A stretch of 64,000 nucleotides of DNA from Lepagella muris (lineage in GTDB: Bacteria > Bacteroidota > Bacteroidia > Bacteroidales > Muribaculaceae), in contig NZ_SRYB01000001.1 in NCBI RefSeq assembly GCF_004793975.1, positions 186,001 to 250,000 on the forward strand, in the 5' to 3' direction. Position 1 is the first letter of the stretch, and every line of letters begins with the position of its first letter. The notes beneath the pieces are model-generated. The model did not search any database and was not told the origin of the DNA. It saw nothing but the letters and a program-made list of their open reading frames with translations. Positions 34,426-45,600 of the stretch are shown piece by piece. The position numbers were made by a program, and so were the translations under genes.

Positions 34426-36084
34426 ATGAAAAAAGTATATTTCTATAACAGCATATTAATGGCAGTACTTCTGTTGTTGTGTGGCTGTGCCGAGCGCGAC
34501 GAAGATCTGCTTGGAATCGCGTCCAAATCGGGCGTGCGTTTCCTGAAAACAAATCTTGAAGTACCGTTCATCGGGGGCGATTCATACCTGATGGTAGAAT
34601 GGAATGAGACCCCATGGGAACTTGAACTTGTCGGTGATGGATTCATCGAAGATTTCTCGCCCCGGCAGGGTGGAGAAACGACCGAATCAGGTTTCAGCCA
34701 GATTAGGATTCAGGCCAAACCGAATATCGACTTGGACGAAAGAGAGCAAAAGATGATCCTGACAAATCTTCTGACCGGTGAAAAGACAGAGCTCATTGTG
34801 ACACAAAGAGCTGAATACAAGCGAGTGGATGTATCGGTTGACTACTCCAAGAAACGTCAGCTCATCAGAGGTTTCGGAGGTGCATACAATCCCTACATTT
34901 GGGTTAAACAAGTAACCTCGCACCAGATGGAGCAAATGTTTAAGCGAGGTGGGATACTCGGCTATAACATACTGCGACTGATGCTTTACGATGACAAAAA
35001 TATATGGGAAAAAGATGTTGAGGGCGCAAAATATGTATCAGACCAAGGTGGAGAAGTATTTGCCTGTCCTTGGCATGTTCCCTCGGAATTCACCGAAAAT
35101 ATCACAGTCAACAACGAAGTAAGGAAGCATGTTGACCCGTCCAAATATGATGCGTATGCTGATTATTTTGTCGAGTACATTAACTATATGAAAAGCCATG
35201 GTGTCAACCTTACAGCAGTGTCTGTACAGAATGAGCCTGACATGGACGTTCTGTGGGCACCGGCCGAGATTGCGGTATTTATGAAGCAATGTGGCCCCAA
35301 AATCAGAGCCACAGGTGTGGAGCTTATGGGCCCTGAAGCATGTGGTTTCGCGCCTGAATATACCGATCCCGTTGTGAATGACCCTGAGGCAATGGCTCAG
35401 ACCGACATTGTCATCGGACATACTTATCAGGGATTTGCCGATTTGAACAATGGTTATGTAAAGGCTCGTCACGATTATGTTCAGAACATATTCGAAACAC
35501 TCCTCGAGCCGGTTGGCAAATCATGGTGGATGACTGAGAAATATTTCGATGACCCCAAGAATGCCGACCTCAAGACTATCTGGAACTACCAACTTGATGG
35601 CCTTGGTGAGGAAATTCATGCCTGCATGGAGGCCGGCTGTGGTGCTTATATCTATTGGTATCTGCGTCGTGACAGCGGACAATGCGGTTTAGTTTGCACA
35701 GTCGATGATCCTGACAAGAATGTCTCGGTTGATGAAATCGGTATTGCAAAGGACGGATATCTGATGGCTCAGTATTCCAAGTATGCTACCGGACGCTACC
35801 GTGTCGCTTCATCGTCGGAAGACAGCGAAGTCAAGATGTCATCATATGTCAACGAGTCTGCCGATGAAGTAAGTGTCGTAATTCTCAACAAGAAGAACGA
35901 AAAAGTCATGGTCGAGATTGATGTGCCTGAAAATGCAATTATCACTTCGGCTTCAGAGACAAATCTCGATGTAAATCTCCGAGACATCACTGCCGGAGGA
36001 ACTGGCATTTCTGGCCGCAACAAGCCTTATGTCCTTTGCGGGCCCCGAAGCGTAGTATCCGTCAATATGAAACTGACTAAGTGA
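34426..36084 (+). CDS. GH30 xylanase-type hydrolase with N-terminal BACON-like domain
   Basis: This is a 552-aa protein. The lipobox LCGC (about 21) is followed by Ala-Glu-Arg-Asp-Glu, so probably surface located. Residues about 35-125 look like a BACON beta-sandwich. The GH30 barrel follows from GFGGAYNPY, with the acid/base Glu in VSVQNEPDM (about 270) and the nucleophile Glu in WWMTEKYF (about 370), then a C-terminal beta domain. GH30 members in xylan loci cut glucuronoxylan or release xylobiose. The subfamily is not certain, so endo- versus exo-action is open. It starts 12 nt after the GH10-like gene and is followed at once by GH97. Confidence 0.85.
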   Translation: MKKVYFYNSILMAVLLLLCGCAERDEDLLGIASKSGVRFLKTNLEVPFIGGDSYLMVEWNETPWELELVGDGFIEDFSPRQGGETTESGFSQIRIQAKPNIDLDEREQKMILTNLLTGEKTELIVTQRAEYKRVDVSVDYSKKRQLIRGFGGAYNPYIWVKQVTSHQMEQMFKRGGILGYNILRLMLYDDKNIWEKDVEGAKYVSDQGGEVFACPWHVPSEFTENITVNNEVRKHVDPSKYDAYADYFVEYINYMKSHGVNLTAVSVQNEPDMDVLWAPAEIAVFMKQCGPKIRATGVELMGPEACGFAPEYTDPVVNDPEAMAQTDIVIGHTYQGFADLNNGYVKARHDYVQNIFETLLEPVGKSWWMTEKYFDDPKNADLKTIWNYQLDGLGEEIHACMEAGCGAYIYWYLRRDSGQCGLVCTVDDPDKNVSVDEIGIAKDGYLMAQYSKYATGRYRVASSSEDSEVKMSSYVNESADEVSVVILNKKNEKVMVEIDVPENAIITSASETNLDVNLRDITAGGTGISGRNKPYVLCGPRSVVSVNMKLTK

Positions 36085-36092
36085 ATTTGACT

Positions 36093-38075
36093 ATGATTCG
36101 AAAAATCGTAACAGCCCTATTACTTTCAGGAGTTGCACACAATGTTGTAGCGTCAGGCGACAACATTGTAGCAAGTCCCGACGGGAATCTTACCGTCTCG
36201 GTTATTGATACCGACGCGACTCCCGCTTATTCAGTAAAATACAACGACGATTGCTTTATAAGACCGTCAAGAATTGGCTTTAAGACTGATCTTGGTGACT
36301 ACTCTACAGGATTGAAACTGACCGCTGTTTCTCCAATAGAGGCCGTACAAGAGAGCTACTCAATTCCGAATATCAAGAAGTCTGATATTGATTATCTTGC
36401 CAACAAGCGTACCTTTTCATTCTCCAAAGACAGTATTCATGTATTTGACATAGTATTCCAGGTCAGCAACAACGATATCGCGTTTAAATACATTCTTTTA
36501 CCCCAGAAGGACGCTCTGACAACGCGTATCGAAAGAGAAGTGACGGAATTTGTATTACCCGACGGAACTACATCGTTTCTTTGTCCTCAGAGTCATCCCA
36601 TGGGAGGTTATGCACGCACCTCACCGAGCTATGAGACTCCTTACACATGCGATGAGCCGATAGGCAAGAATGGATGGGGTGAAGGATATACATTCCCCTG
36701 CTTGTTCAAAAACAATGACAAAGGTTGGATCCTGTTGTCGGAAACCGGCGTGGATGGATCTTATTGCGGAGGACGTTTGATTTGCGAATCAGACTCGGCA
36801 TATACAATCGGATTCCCTCAGAAGGGTGAGATGAACGGCCTCGGCTCTGAATATGTCGGTCTACCGCTGCCGGGCGAGACTCCTTGGCGAACTATTACGA
36901 TTGGTCGAAATCTCGCTCCAATAGCCGAGACTACTATCGCTTTTGATGTCGTAAAACCCCTATATGCACCCTCTCGTAAATACGAATACGGCAAAGGCTC
37001 ATGGAGCTGGATTATGGGCATGGACGAGAGTGTTAATTATGATGAACAGATTCGTTATATCGACTTTTCGTCGGCTATGGGTTTTACGTCAATTCTGGTT
37101 GACAGTTATTGGGATAAGCAGATAGGACGTGATAAAATAGAAGAGCTTGCACGTTACGGAAAGTCCAAAGGTGTAGACCTCTATCTCTGGTATAATTCCA
37201 ATGGATACTGGAATGATGCGCCCCCGACCCCGCGACATATCATGAATAATCCTGCCGCACGTCGTAATGAAATGCAGTGGATGAAAGATAATGGCATACG
37301 CGGCATCAAAGTAGATTTCTTTGGCAGCGACAAGCAGGAGATGATGAAACTGTATCAGGATATTCTCTCTGATGCCAACGATTTTGGTCTGCTGGTCATT
37401 TTCCATGGCTGCACATTGCCTCGAGGCTGGGAGCGTATGTTTCCTAACTATGCTTCAAGTGAAGCAGTACTGGCAAGTGAAAATCTTCATTTCTTCCAGG
37501 ACAACTGTGATAAGGAGGCATATAACGCAACTATATTCCCATTTGTCAGAAACACCTTAGGAAGCATGGACTTTGGCGGCAGTGCTCTCAACCAGTATTA
37601 TAATAGTGAGAACAAACCCTATGGCACTAAAAGAAAGACTTCCGATGTATTTGCACTCGCAACAGCGGTTTTGTTTCAATCTCCGGTTCAACACTTTGCG
37701 CTCGCTCCGAACAATTATGAAGACGCTCCCTCATGGGCTATTGATTTCATGAAAAATGTACCTACTACATGGGATGACATACGACTAATTGACGGCTATC
37801 CCGGACAATATGTCGTTCTTGCACGCAAGCATAACGATGAGTGGTATATTGCCGGAGTCAATGCCGTGGATGAGAAAAAGAGCATTTCAATTGATTTGTC
37901 TAAGCTACTCCCCAAGTTGTCAAAGGAAGAAAGATTATCATGTACTGTGATTAAAGATGAATCTCTTTGCAAAGACAATGTGAAAAATATCTCCTTGAAG
38001 CCCGATAGCAAATATAAGATTGAAATACCATGCAATGGAGGTTTTGTCATGAAACTCTCAATGCAACCGAAATAA
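36093..38075 (+). CDS. Second GH97 glycosidase, retaining type
   Basis: This is a 660-aa protein. I use ATG 36093 (MIRKIVTALLLSGVAHNVVAS, a clean signal peptide) rather than an in-frame GTG at 36081 that overlaps the GH30 stop. Asp in GIKVDFFGSD (about 408) is the retaining nucleophile position and Glu in SSEAVLASEN (about 457) the acid/base. The N-terminal sandwich (about 25-290) is longer than in the first GH97. It probably removes alpha-galactose or a related side-chain sugar. Two retaining GH97s in one locus suggest two different terminal linkages or two cellular locations. Confidence 0.88.
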   Translation: MIRKIVTALLLSGVAHNVVASGDNIVASPDGNLTVSVIDTDATPAYSVKYNDDCFIRPSRIGFKTDLGDYSTGLKLTAVSPIEAVQESYSIPNIKKSDIDYLANKRTFSFSKDSIHVFDIVFQVSNNDIAFKYILLPQKDALTTRIEREVTEFVLPDGTTSFLCPQSHPMGGYARTSPSYETPYTCDEPIGKNGWGEGYTFPCLFKNNDKGWILLSETGVDGSYCGGRLICESDSAYTIGFPQKGEMNGLGSEYVGLPLPGETPWRTITIGRNLAPIAETTIAFDVVKPLYAPSRKYEYGKGSWSWIMGMDESVNYDEQIRYIDFSSAMGFTSILVDSYWDKQIGRDKIEELARYGKSKGVDLYLWYNSNGYWNDAPPTPRHIMNNPAARRNEMQWMKDNGIRGIKVDFFGSDKQEMMKLYQDILSDANDFGLLVIFHGCTLPRGWERMFPNYASSEAVLASENLHFFQDNCDKEAYNATIFPFVRNTLGSMDFGGSALNQYYNSENKPYGTKRKTSDVFALATAVLFQSPVQHFALAPNNYEDAPSWAIDFMKNVPTTWDDIRLIDGYPGQYVVLARKHNDEWYIAGVNAVDEKKSISIDLSKLLPKLSKEERLSCTVIKDESLCKDNVKNISLKPDSKYKIEIPCNGGFVMKLSMQPK

Positions 38076-38099
38076 ATCACCAATTACAATACCATAAAT

Positions 38100-39227
38100 A
38101 TGAGAAAAATCATTGCATTAATAATCATCTCTTTGACAATATTATCAGTCAAAGCAGAAGAGACGGTTACTGTCTCTGAAATCGACTTCAGTAGTGTGGG
38201 ATCTTATTCAATGTGGAATATTGGTCCGGCAACTCCTGTGATCCAGAATGGCGCGTTGTACATCAACAATACGACTGAAGCTAATTTCTGGGATCTTCAG
38301 TATTTTGTTCTTGACAATTTCCCGGTTGTCAATGGTGTTGAATACACCGTTACGGCCAAGGTCAAAGGATATCATGGAAATTTGCCGTTCAATATCGGAA
38401 CGTGGGATGCGACCTTTGGTGGTGATTTGAATTTCTCTGATTCCAACGACTGGCAGACGGTATCCAAAAAGCTAAAGTCAACAATTGATGCAAGCAACGC
38501 ACATCTCAATTTCCAAACCGGCCACTATACATCGCCATATTCAATCGCGTATGTCGCAATAACTTATGTAGAGGCAATCTCAGGTGATGAATATGTTATT
38601 CCGTTGATTGTGAACGGTAATCTCGCAACCGATGATGAGTCAAGCTTCTGTCTTAAAATAGACGGTGAACGGCAGCATAGCTTCATCAATAATGGAGAAA
38701 TGGTCATAGACGTGCCAGAACGTACCGTGGATGGGTGGCCCTGGGAAACACAGCTTTGCATCATGTCGCACATGCCACTGAAAGCCGGTTACAAGTATCA
38801 GTTCTCCTGTCAGGTAAAAAGCTCATCACCCCGTTCAATCTTAATACATGCCAATGACGGACCAGACAATTATGTGTATTCCTACATTGCAGGAAACGAG
38901 ATAAATGTCACAGATGAATGGAAACAATATATCGTTACGGAAGTTGTTCCGACCGAGGCTGACGGGTTCAATGTTCTTGCGCTAAATCTGTCTACGATTA
39001 TTGAGCCATGCACCATGTATTTCAAAAATTTCGAATGGAATTTTATCACCAAAGATCCCTCGCTGGCGTCAGTCGACAATGTGGTTGCCAGTCAGCCTGT
39101 CAATCATTGGACGGTTTACAATATTCTTGGAGTCAAGGTGCTTGATAGCGATGATGAGTCAGAAATATATAATCTCAATCCCGGTTTTTACATCGTAAAC
39201 GGAAAGAAAATAGCCATCAGAAGATAA
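38100..39227 (+). CDS. Secreted protein with CBM-like domains and T9SS-like tail
   Basis: This is a 375-aa protein: a signal peptide (about 1-19), then a beta-sandwich module of CBM4/9/22 type (about 25-160, with FWDLQYFVLDN and GNLPFNIGTWDA), a second related module (about 165-310), then a short C-terminal tail HWTVYNILGVKV...GFYIVNGKKIAIRR like type IX secretion sorting domains. No catalytic motif is visible. The first module is closely similar to two modules of the protein at 41044. It probably binds xylan outside the cell. The carbohydrate ligand is inferred only from the locus. Confidence 0.65.
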   Translation: MRKIIALIIISLTILSVKAEETVTVSEIDFSSVGSYSMWNIGPATPVIQNGALYINNTTEANFWDLQYFVLDNFPVVNGVEYTVTAKVKGYHGNLPFNIGTWDATFGGDLNFSDSNDWQTVSKKLKSTIDASNAHLNFQTGHYTSPYSIAYVAITYVEAISGDEYVIPLIVNGNLATDDESSFCLKIDGERQHSFINNGEMVIDVPERTVDGWPWETQLCIMSHMPLKAGYKYQFSCQVKSSSPRSILIHANDGPDNYVYSYIAGNEINVTDEWKQYIVTEVVPTEADGFNVLALNLSTIIEPCTMYFKNFEWNFITKDPSLASVDNVVASQPVNHWTVYNILGVKVLDSDDESEIYNLNPGFYIVNGKKIAIRR

Positions 39228-39273
39228 TATTCAAGATATTAATTTACACCAAATTAAACAAATACAAGCCGAG

Positions 39274-41016
39274 ATGAATAAATCAATATCATGGGTCTTG
39301 ATTTCCTCGCTATTGTGCAGTTGCAGCGATAGCGAGCAAAATCAAATAGTGCCGGAACCCGGCCCGACAACGCAACAAGGGCCACAGCTGCAAGAAGGAA
39401 CTGCGTTGTTTGACTATTTCAATTACAAAGGGCACGATGCATGCTTCGACAATCTGAGTCTTGGTGCCGGAGATTTCCTAAATCCGGTGCTTCCGGGATG
39501 TTATCCCGACCCGTCGGTATGTAGTAACGGGAAGGGCGATTACTACCTTATAGCCTCGTCGTTTGCATATTTCCCCGGGGTACCTTTGTTTCATAGCCGA
39601 GATCTTGTAAACTGGAAGCAGATCAACAATATCATATCAAGAGATTCACAGTTGGACAATATTATCGGGCAGGATACCAGTGGCGGCATATATGCCCCAG
39701 CTATCGACTATAATCCGCACAATGATACGTATTACATGATAACATGTAATATTGGCAAAGGCTGTTTTCTGGTTAAAGCCAAGGATCCTGCTGGAGAATG
39801 GAGTGATCCCATCTATCTTGACAATGTCTATGGCATAGACCCATCGTTGCTTTTCGATGATGATGGCAAGGCCTATATTGTTGTATGTGCAGAGGCTCCT
39901 GACAACAAGGAAGAATATGGAGGTCATCACACAGTACGAATCATTGAATATGATACAGAAACTGACCGTACCGTCGGAGACCGTAAAATCATTGTCAATA
40001 AGGGCAGCCGTCCGAGTGAGAATCCAATATGGTGTGAAGGTCCACATCTTTATAAAATCAAAGGCAAGTACTACCTTATTACTGCAGAAGGCGGTTCGGG
40101 TGACTGGCACAGTGAAGTCGTATATAAAAGCCCCGCACCATTCGGCCCCTATGTGGCTTACGATAAAAATCCTATTCTAACTCAACGCATGGTGCCTTGG
40201 GACAGGGAATATCCTATCTCTGAAGCCGGTCATGCCGATATTATCGAGGGGCCTGACGGACAATGGTGGGGTTTCTTCCTTGGTCGCAGACCGGTCAATC
40301 AAAATTACTTTGAGAACCTCGGCCGCGAAACATTCATGTATCCTGTCGAGTGGACTGAAGATGGCTGGCCGTTCATGACGGGTGAGATAAAGCCTATCCC
40401 TAAAATTCTCAATATACCTGGTGTTACCGTTGGCGAGAACCCGACTTTCGGCAACTTCGAGCGTCATTATACTTTTGACGAGGAAAAACTTGATTTCACA
40501 TGGATGTCTCTGCGACGCGATATCACCGGTTACTATTCGCTCACTCGTGTACCAGGTTATCTTGCTCTTGACTGCCAGTCAATCAATGTTAAGTCGAAGG
40601 ACGCGCCGTCATATTTAGGGCGCCGTGTACAGCACCACAGCTATGAGGTAAGCACCCGTATGGGGTTCAATTCACGTAGTGGAAATGAAGCTGCCGGTCT
40701 TCTCATCTATAAAGATGAAAAACATCAGTATTTTTTTGCCAAAGGACTGGTCAATAACCAGAAATCGCTATTCCTTACAGAAGTATCTCCCGATGGTGAA
40801 CGTAATGTAGCCGTACTTTCACTACCGGAGAACAATGATTATATAGACCTTAAAATAGTGTCAAACGGCACATCGTATGATTTCTATTATTCATTTGACA
40901 ATGGAAATAGCTGGGATTGGTTGGCAAAGAACATCACAGCACTTCTAACGTCTTCAAGAGCTGCAGGTGGATTTACAGGCACTACTGTAGGTCTATATGC
41001 AACCTCAAATAAATAA
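39274..41016 (+). CDS. GH43 beta-xylosidase / arabinofuranosidase, surface lipoprotein
   Basis: This is a 580-aa protein with lipobox LLCSC followed by Ser-Asp-Ser-Glu (surface signal). The GH43 acids are in GCYPDPSV (base), YGIDPSLLFDDDGK (modulator) and CEGPHLYKIKGK (acid), with a C-terminal beta-sandwich (about 400-580). It is a close paralogue of the GH43 at 9906, which lacks the acidic surface signal, so the pair may do the same cut on opposite sides of the outer membrane. It lies between the two CBM-like T9SS-tail proteins. Confidence 0.88.
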   Translation: MNKSISWVLISSLLCSCSDSEQNQIVPEPGPTTQQGPQLQEGTALFDYFNYKGHDACFDNLSLGAGDFLNPVLPGCYPDPSVCSNGKGDYYLIASSFAYFPGVPLFHSRDLVNWKQINNIISRDSQLDNIIGQDTSGGIYAPAIDYNPHNDTYYMITCNIGKGCFLVKAKDPAGEWSDPIYLDNVYGIDPSLLFDDDGKAYIVVCAEAPDNKEEYGGHHTVRIIEYDTETDRTVGDRKIIVNKGSRPSENPIWCEGPHLYKIKGKYYLITAEGGSGDWHSEVVYKSPAPFGPYVAYDKNPILTQRMVPWDREYPISEAGHADIIEGPDGQWWGFFLGRRPVNQNYFENLGRETFMYPVEWTEDGWPFMTGEIKPIPKILNIPGVTVGENPTFGNFERHYTFDEEKLDFTWMSLRRDITGYYSLTRVPGYLALDCQSINVKSKDAPSYLGRRVQHHSYEVSTRMGFNSRSGNEAAGLLIYKDEKHQYFFAKGLVNNQKSLFLTEVSPDGERNVAVLSLPENNDYIDLKIVSNGTSYDFYYSFDNGNSWDWLAKNITALLTSSRAAGGFTGTTVGLYATSNK

Positions 41017-41043
41017 TCATAATCACTAACTAAATCAATTTTT

Positions 41044-42564
41044 ATGACAAAATCATTATTGACTGTCGCTGCAATGGCCCTTTCAATTCAGGCCATTAAT
41101 GCAGCCGAAGCTGTGGTCGCCGAAATCGACTTCAGCAAGACGGAGTCTTACGATATGTATCACTCCGATCATGTGACCCCTGTGATACAGGACGGTGCTC
41201 TCTACATCAATAACACAACGGCCGATCTCAACTTCTGGGATGTCCAGTATTTCGTTCTTGATGGCTTCGACCTTGAGGATGGAGTAGACTACACCATCAC
41301 CGCCAAAGTGAAAGGCTTCACAGGCAATCTTCCCATCAGTATCGGTTCATGGGATGCTTCATTCGGTGGCGAGCTCAATTTTGAGGAAACCTCTGATTGG
41401 CAGACAGTATCAAGGACTGTCACCTCGACAGTAACGGCGTCTGGCTGTCACCTCACCTTCCAGTCGGGCAACTACACTACTCCCTATTGGATTGAATCAG
41501 TCAAAATCACACGCGAAGCAGATGATCCCAATGGTGAGGTTGTAGAGGATGCATACGTTGATTTCTCTACAGCAACTGTTGTCCCTTATCATAGCAAAAA
41601 TCTTGAGCTTAAACTGGAAAACGGGGCACTCGTTGTGACAAACAGCCAGCAAAAACCTTTCTGGGAATTGCAGTACCATCCGATTGAGCACATCAAGATA
41701 GCTAAGGATGTAAGATATACCATAACAGCTAAAATCAAAGGCTTCTCAGGAAATCTCAGCTATAATCTGGGCTCATGGGGACAGGACAACAACGGAGAGT
41801 TCAAGGTAAATGATTCGGCCGATTGGCAGGAAATTTCATCAAAAGTCACTTCTCAATTTAACATTGACGATGCATTCCTGCTTTTTCAGTCCGAATTTGT
41901 AGGCACATACGAAATAGCATGGATCAAAGTAACCCATGTAGAAACTCCTGCTGAACCTGAAGATCCAAATCTTGTAGCTTCGTTTTACACCGGCAACGGC
42001 AAGACCTTCGGCGGTTGGGGCGACAACACAACATTTGAGAATGTTACAGAAGATGATAAACCGTGCCTCAAATTCACACATACCACAGCCGGAGAATATT
42101 ATGCCGCTCAAATTGCAATGGATCTTCCCTTGGAAAGCGGTGTTGAATATGTCATGACTTTCGATGTCAAAGGCAATCCTGCACAAAATATTTTGGCCTC
42201 CATGCAGAATGCCGATACTTGGGCCGGCTGTGGCGATTTCAGCCGCTTTAATATATCCGACCAGTGGGAAAGCGTAAGTGTCTCAGGGACATGTCAGGCC
42301 GAGGCACGTAGCGGTGAGTTCAACGGACGTATCGTGTTTAATCTTGGCGAATATGTCGGTACATTATATCTCACCAACGTTAAGATTTCAAAAAAATCAA
42401 CCACAACCTCTATTTCTGAAATAGAAGTTGAAGAACCCGAACATTGGACAGTTTACACCATGATGGGTATCAAAATACTTGATACTAATGATAAAGGCGA
42501 ACTAGGCAATCTACCCGCCGGTCTCTATATCATTAATGGCAAGAAAGTAGCTATTCGCAAATAA
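41044..42564 (+). CDS. Secreted three-module CBM-like protein with T9SS-like tail
   Basis: This is a 506-aa protein: a signal peptide (about 1-20), three beta-sandwich modules (about 22-160, 170-300 and 310-455), then the tail HWTVYTMMGIKI...GLYIINGKKVAIRK. Modules 1 and 2 are near-copies of each other and of module 1 at 38100 (shared FW(D/E)(V/L)Q and GNL motifs). Module 3 resembles a CBM4/9 or CBM22-like fold (TFGGWGDNTTFENV). No enzyme residues are evident. It probably binds xylan or tethers enzymes to it outside the cell. I find no family name that fits with confidence. Confidence 0.65.
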   Translation: MTKSLLTVAAMALSIQAINAAEAVVAEIDFSKTESYDMYHSDHVTPVIQDGALYINNTTADLNFWDVQYFVLDGFDLEDGVDYTITAKVKGFTGNLPISIGSWDASFGGELNFEETSDWQTVSRTVTSTVTASGCHLTFQSGNYTTPYWIESVKITREADDPNGEVVEDAYVDFSTATVVPYHSKNLELKLENGALVVTNSQQKPFWELQYHPIEHIKIAKDVRYTITAKIKGFSGNLSYNLGSWGQDNNGEFKVNDSADWQEISSKVTSQFNIDDAFLLFQSEFVGTYEIAWIKVTHVETPAEPEDPNLVASFYTGNGKTFGGWGDNTTFENVTEDDKPCLKFTHTTAGEYYAAQIAMDLPLESGVEYVMTFDVKGNPAQNILASMQNADTWAGCGDFSRFNISDQWESVSVSGTCQAEARSGEFNGRIVFNLGEYVGTLYLTNVKISKKSTTTSISEIEVEEPEHWTVYTMMGIKILDTNDKGELGNLPAGLYIINGKKVAIRK

Positions 42565-42577
42565 ATTTCGAAATTAG

Positions 42578-42619
42578 AAGACCCGGCTCATATGTATTTA
42601 TACTTATGGTTCGGGTCTT
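42578..42619 (+). terminator. Hairpin with short U-run before the large GH31
   Basis: AAGACCCG (42578-42585) pairs with CGGGTCTT (42612-42619), an 8-bp stem followed by TTTAG. It lies between the CBM-like gene and GH31 and would terminate or attenuate part of the transcripts. It also supports the downstream GH31 start at 42649. Confidence 0.55.
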
Positions 42620-42648
42620 TTAGTACCTTATTACCTAAAAATATAGCC

Positions 42649-45600
42649 ATGTTAACAGATATTGGTCACAGAATCCAGATTGTTATTTTGCTTTTATCGG
42701 CACTGACTTCATACCATGTGGGATTCGGACAGATTCCATACACATACAATTGCCGGGACTATGTCTCGACCGATGATAATCGCGCGCCACAGTCGGCTTT
42801 CTCCTATAATGATAATGCCAATTCATTTACCATCAACGCGCTGCCCGGAGAAAACAATGTAGCCTTTGAAATGAACCGGGCCAAGGACAATGCCTATTAT
42901 ATCAACAATGATTGCAATTGGATGGTCATTACCGGTTCAAACGTCAGTGCTGATTCCGAAAAAAGCAAAATGTGGTTTTGGAACGGACTATACAGCAATC
43001 CGTTTCATAACCCGAATTATGTGATTGAGAAGGACGGCAAGACCGTGATGCTTTGGAATGTCAAGGAGGACTTTTCATGGTCAAGCAATCTGTTTGCCAA
43101 CGAGCATGTATATATTTCAGCCAATGGTGCAGGTTATATTAATGCCGTCGGTCTTACTCCTGTCGAGGGTACTACTGCAACAATCTACGGTGTCTCATAC
43201 TACAATGTGTATAAGGTAGCTATTGATTTTCCCGAACTGCTGTCACAGCTTGGTTATACGGCCCAAAGCATGACGTCTGAAATAAGGGCAATCGTTGAGA
43301 AGAGTCTCGAAAAGGCAAACGGTCTGAATCCCAAAGAGGGTTCAGCTCTAGAGCAGGAAATAGAGAAGGCGGAAAATATTCTCCGGAATTTGAATGCCGG
43401 CGATTATCAATCTCTTTATCCTTTTTATGAAAGTCTTCCCGGATTGATTGAAGAATACATCCGCTCAAATGCCAAAGTCAGCTATGAAAAAACAGCCAAC
43501 GGCATCCTGGCTCGATGGAATGACGAATATCTGCGCCTTATATTTTATTCAGACGATATCGTGCGTATCTATAAATCTAAAATAGAAGATATCGACAAGA
43601 AATCTCTGTCAGTAGTCGCTATGCCCGCCGAAAGCGTGGACATAGATGTCGTACAAAATGGGAATGAGCTGACTGCCACTGGAAATAAACTGACAGTGAA
43701 ATATGCTATGGACAAAATGTCGTTTTCAATATATCGGGCCGATGGCTCAGTTGTTATTGCCGAAAAAGATTTTCCATCCTCATTCTCAGAGACTAAAGAC
43801 GGCACATTCGACAGCTATAACATATCCAACCACTTCAAACTTGATCCTGATGAATATATCTTCGGTATGGGTCAGATTCAAAACGGAACGCTCAATCAGC
43901 GCGGTCAGACACATTTCCTTGAGCAATCCAATATGAAGGTCTGCATACCATATTTCCAATCAAGCAAAAATTACTCATTGTTCTGGGATAATTACTCATC
44001 TACAACATTTTCAGACAACAATGTTTCTACGAGTTTTACTTCAGTAGGAACTGAAATCGACTATTATGTCATGGTGGGCGATAACAGTGATGAGGTTTTG
44101 TCATTGATGCGCTATCTTACAGGCACGAGTCCGATGCCGGCTTTATGGAATTTTGGCCTTTATCAGAGCAAGCAACGTTACTGCAGCGCAAATGAGGTAA
44201 TGGAAGTTGTAAAGAAATACCGCAGCCTTAAAGTTCCCTTAGATTGTATTGTTCAAGACTGGCAATATTGGGGCGGCAATGAACAGTGGAATGCAATGGA
44301 ATTCCTCAATCCCTCATTTTCGAACTATCAGGAAATGATAGACTACGTACATGCCAACAATACAAAACTGATGATTTCTGTTTGGGCGAACTTTGCCCCG
44401 GCTACAGCTCCCTTTAAAGAGTTAAAAGCCAAGAATATGCTTATGTCGGCATACTCATTCCCATGGGGGTGCGGTGTTCAGCCCTACGATGTCTATAGTA
44501 AGGAAGCCAGGGATATATATTGGAAACATCTTTATAACGGTCTTGCATCAAAAGGTATTGATGCATACTGGCTTGACTGTACCGAGCCGGACTATTCACC
44601 AATGGAGGGCGAGTCTGATTTTGACTTCGTTACCGGTGACGGACGCACATGGCGCTCTCTTCGCAATGCATTCCCGCTGGCAACCGTGAGTGGAGTGCAT
44701 GACAATCACAGGGCAGCAGAAGCACTTGGCGACAACTCTCTCTCAGGTAAGCGTGCTTCGATTCTGACTCGCTCGGCTTTTGCCAGTCAACAGCGATATG
44801 GCGCCAACACATGGAGCGGAGATATTACAGCCAACTGGTGGACACTGGCCAATCAAATTCCGGCTGCATGCAACTTATCAGCAACCGGTATCCCATATTG
44901 GAACAGCGATATAGGTGCATTTTATGTCGGAGATTATGAGGGTGGTATAAACAATCCCGATTGGAGACGACTCTATATTCGATGGACTCAGTTTGCTTGC
45001 TTTACGCCTATGATGCGCTTTCATGGGGACGGCACTCCACGCGAGATATATCAATTCGGTGAAGAAAACGATGGCTTAGGCGATTATGATAACATTTTGA
45101 AGTACGTTAAGCTGCGCTATCGCCTTCTCCCTTATCTCTACAGCACGGCATGGCAGATTTGCTCTAAAGATCGCACTTTCATGCAGTCTCTTCCTTTGGC
45201 CTTTAGTGACGACCGCAACGGCTACGATATCAAGGATGAATATATGTTTGGCGAAAGTTTCCTGGTTGCTCCAGTAATTACCGACAGAACTACACGCCGT
45301 AACGTATATCTCCCGGCTGGGCATAAGTGGATAAACTTCTGGACAGGAAAAAGCTATGAAGGCGGCAAATCAGTAGCCACACCTGCAGCAGTTGATATAA
45401 TACCTCTATATGTCAAAGCCGGTTCAATTGTACCTTGGGGTCCGGACGTTCAGTACAGTACTGAGAAAAAATGGGATGAGCTTGAAATCCGTGTATATCC
45501 AGGTGCCGACGGTTCGTTTGTTCTCTATGAAGATGAGTATGATGGATATGGATATGAAAAGGGGCTTTACAGCGAGATAGAGTTCACATGGGACGATGCC

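Noticed and set aside
36081..36092. GTG start for the second GH97
   Set aside because: It overlaps the GH30 stop; ATG 36093 gives a clean signal peptide.
42592..42648. Early ATG for the large GH31
   Set aside because: It is located inside the terminator-like hairpin and would put extra residues before the signal peptide.
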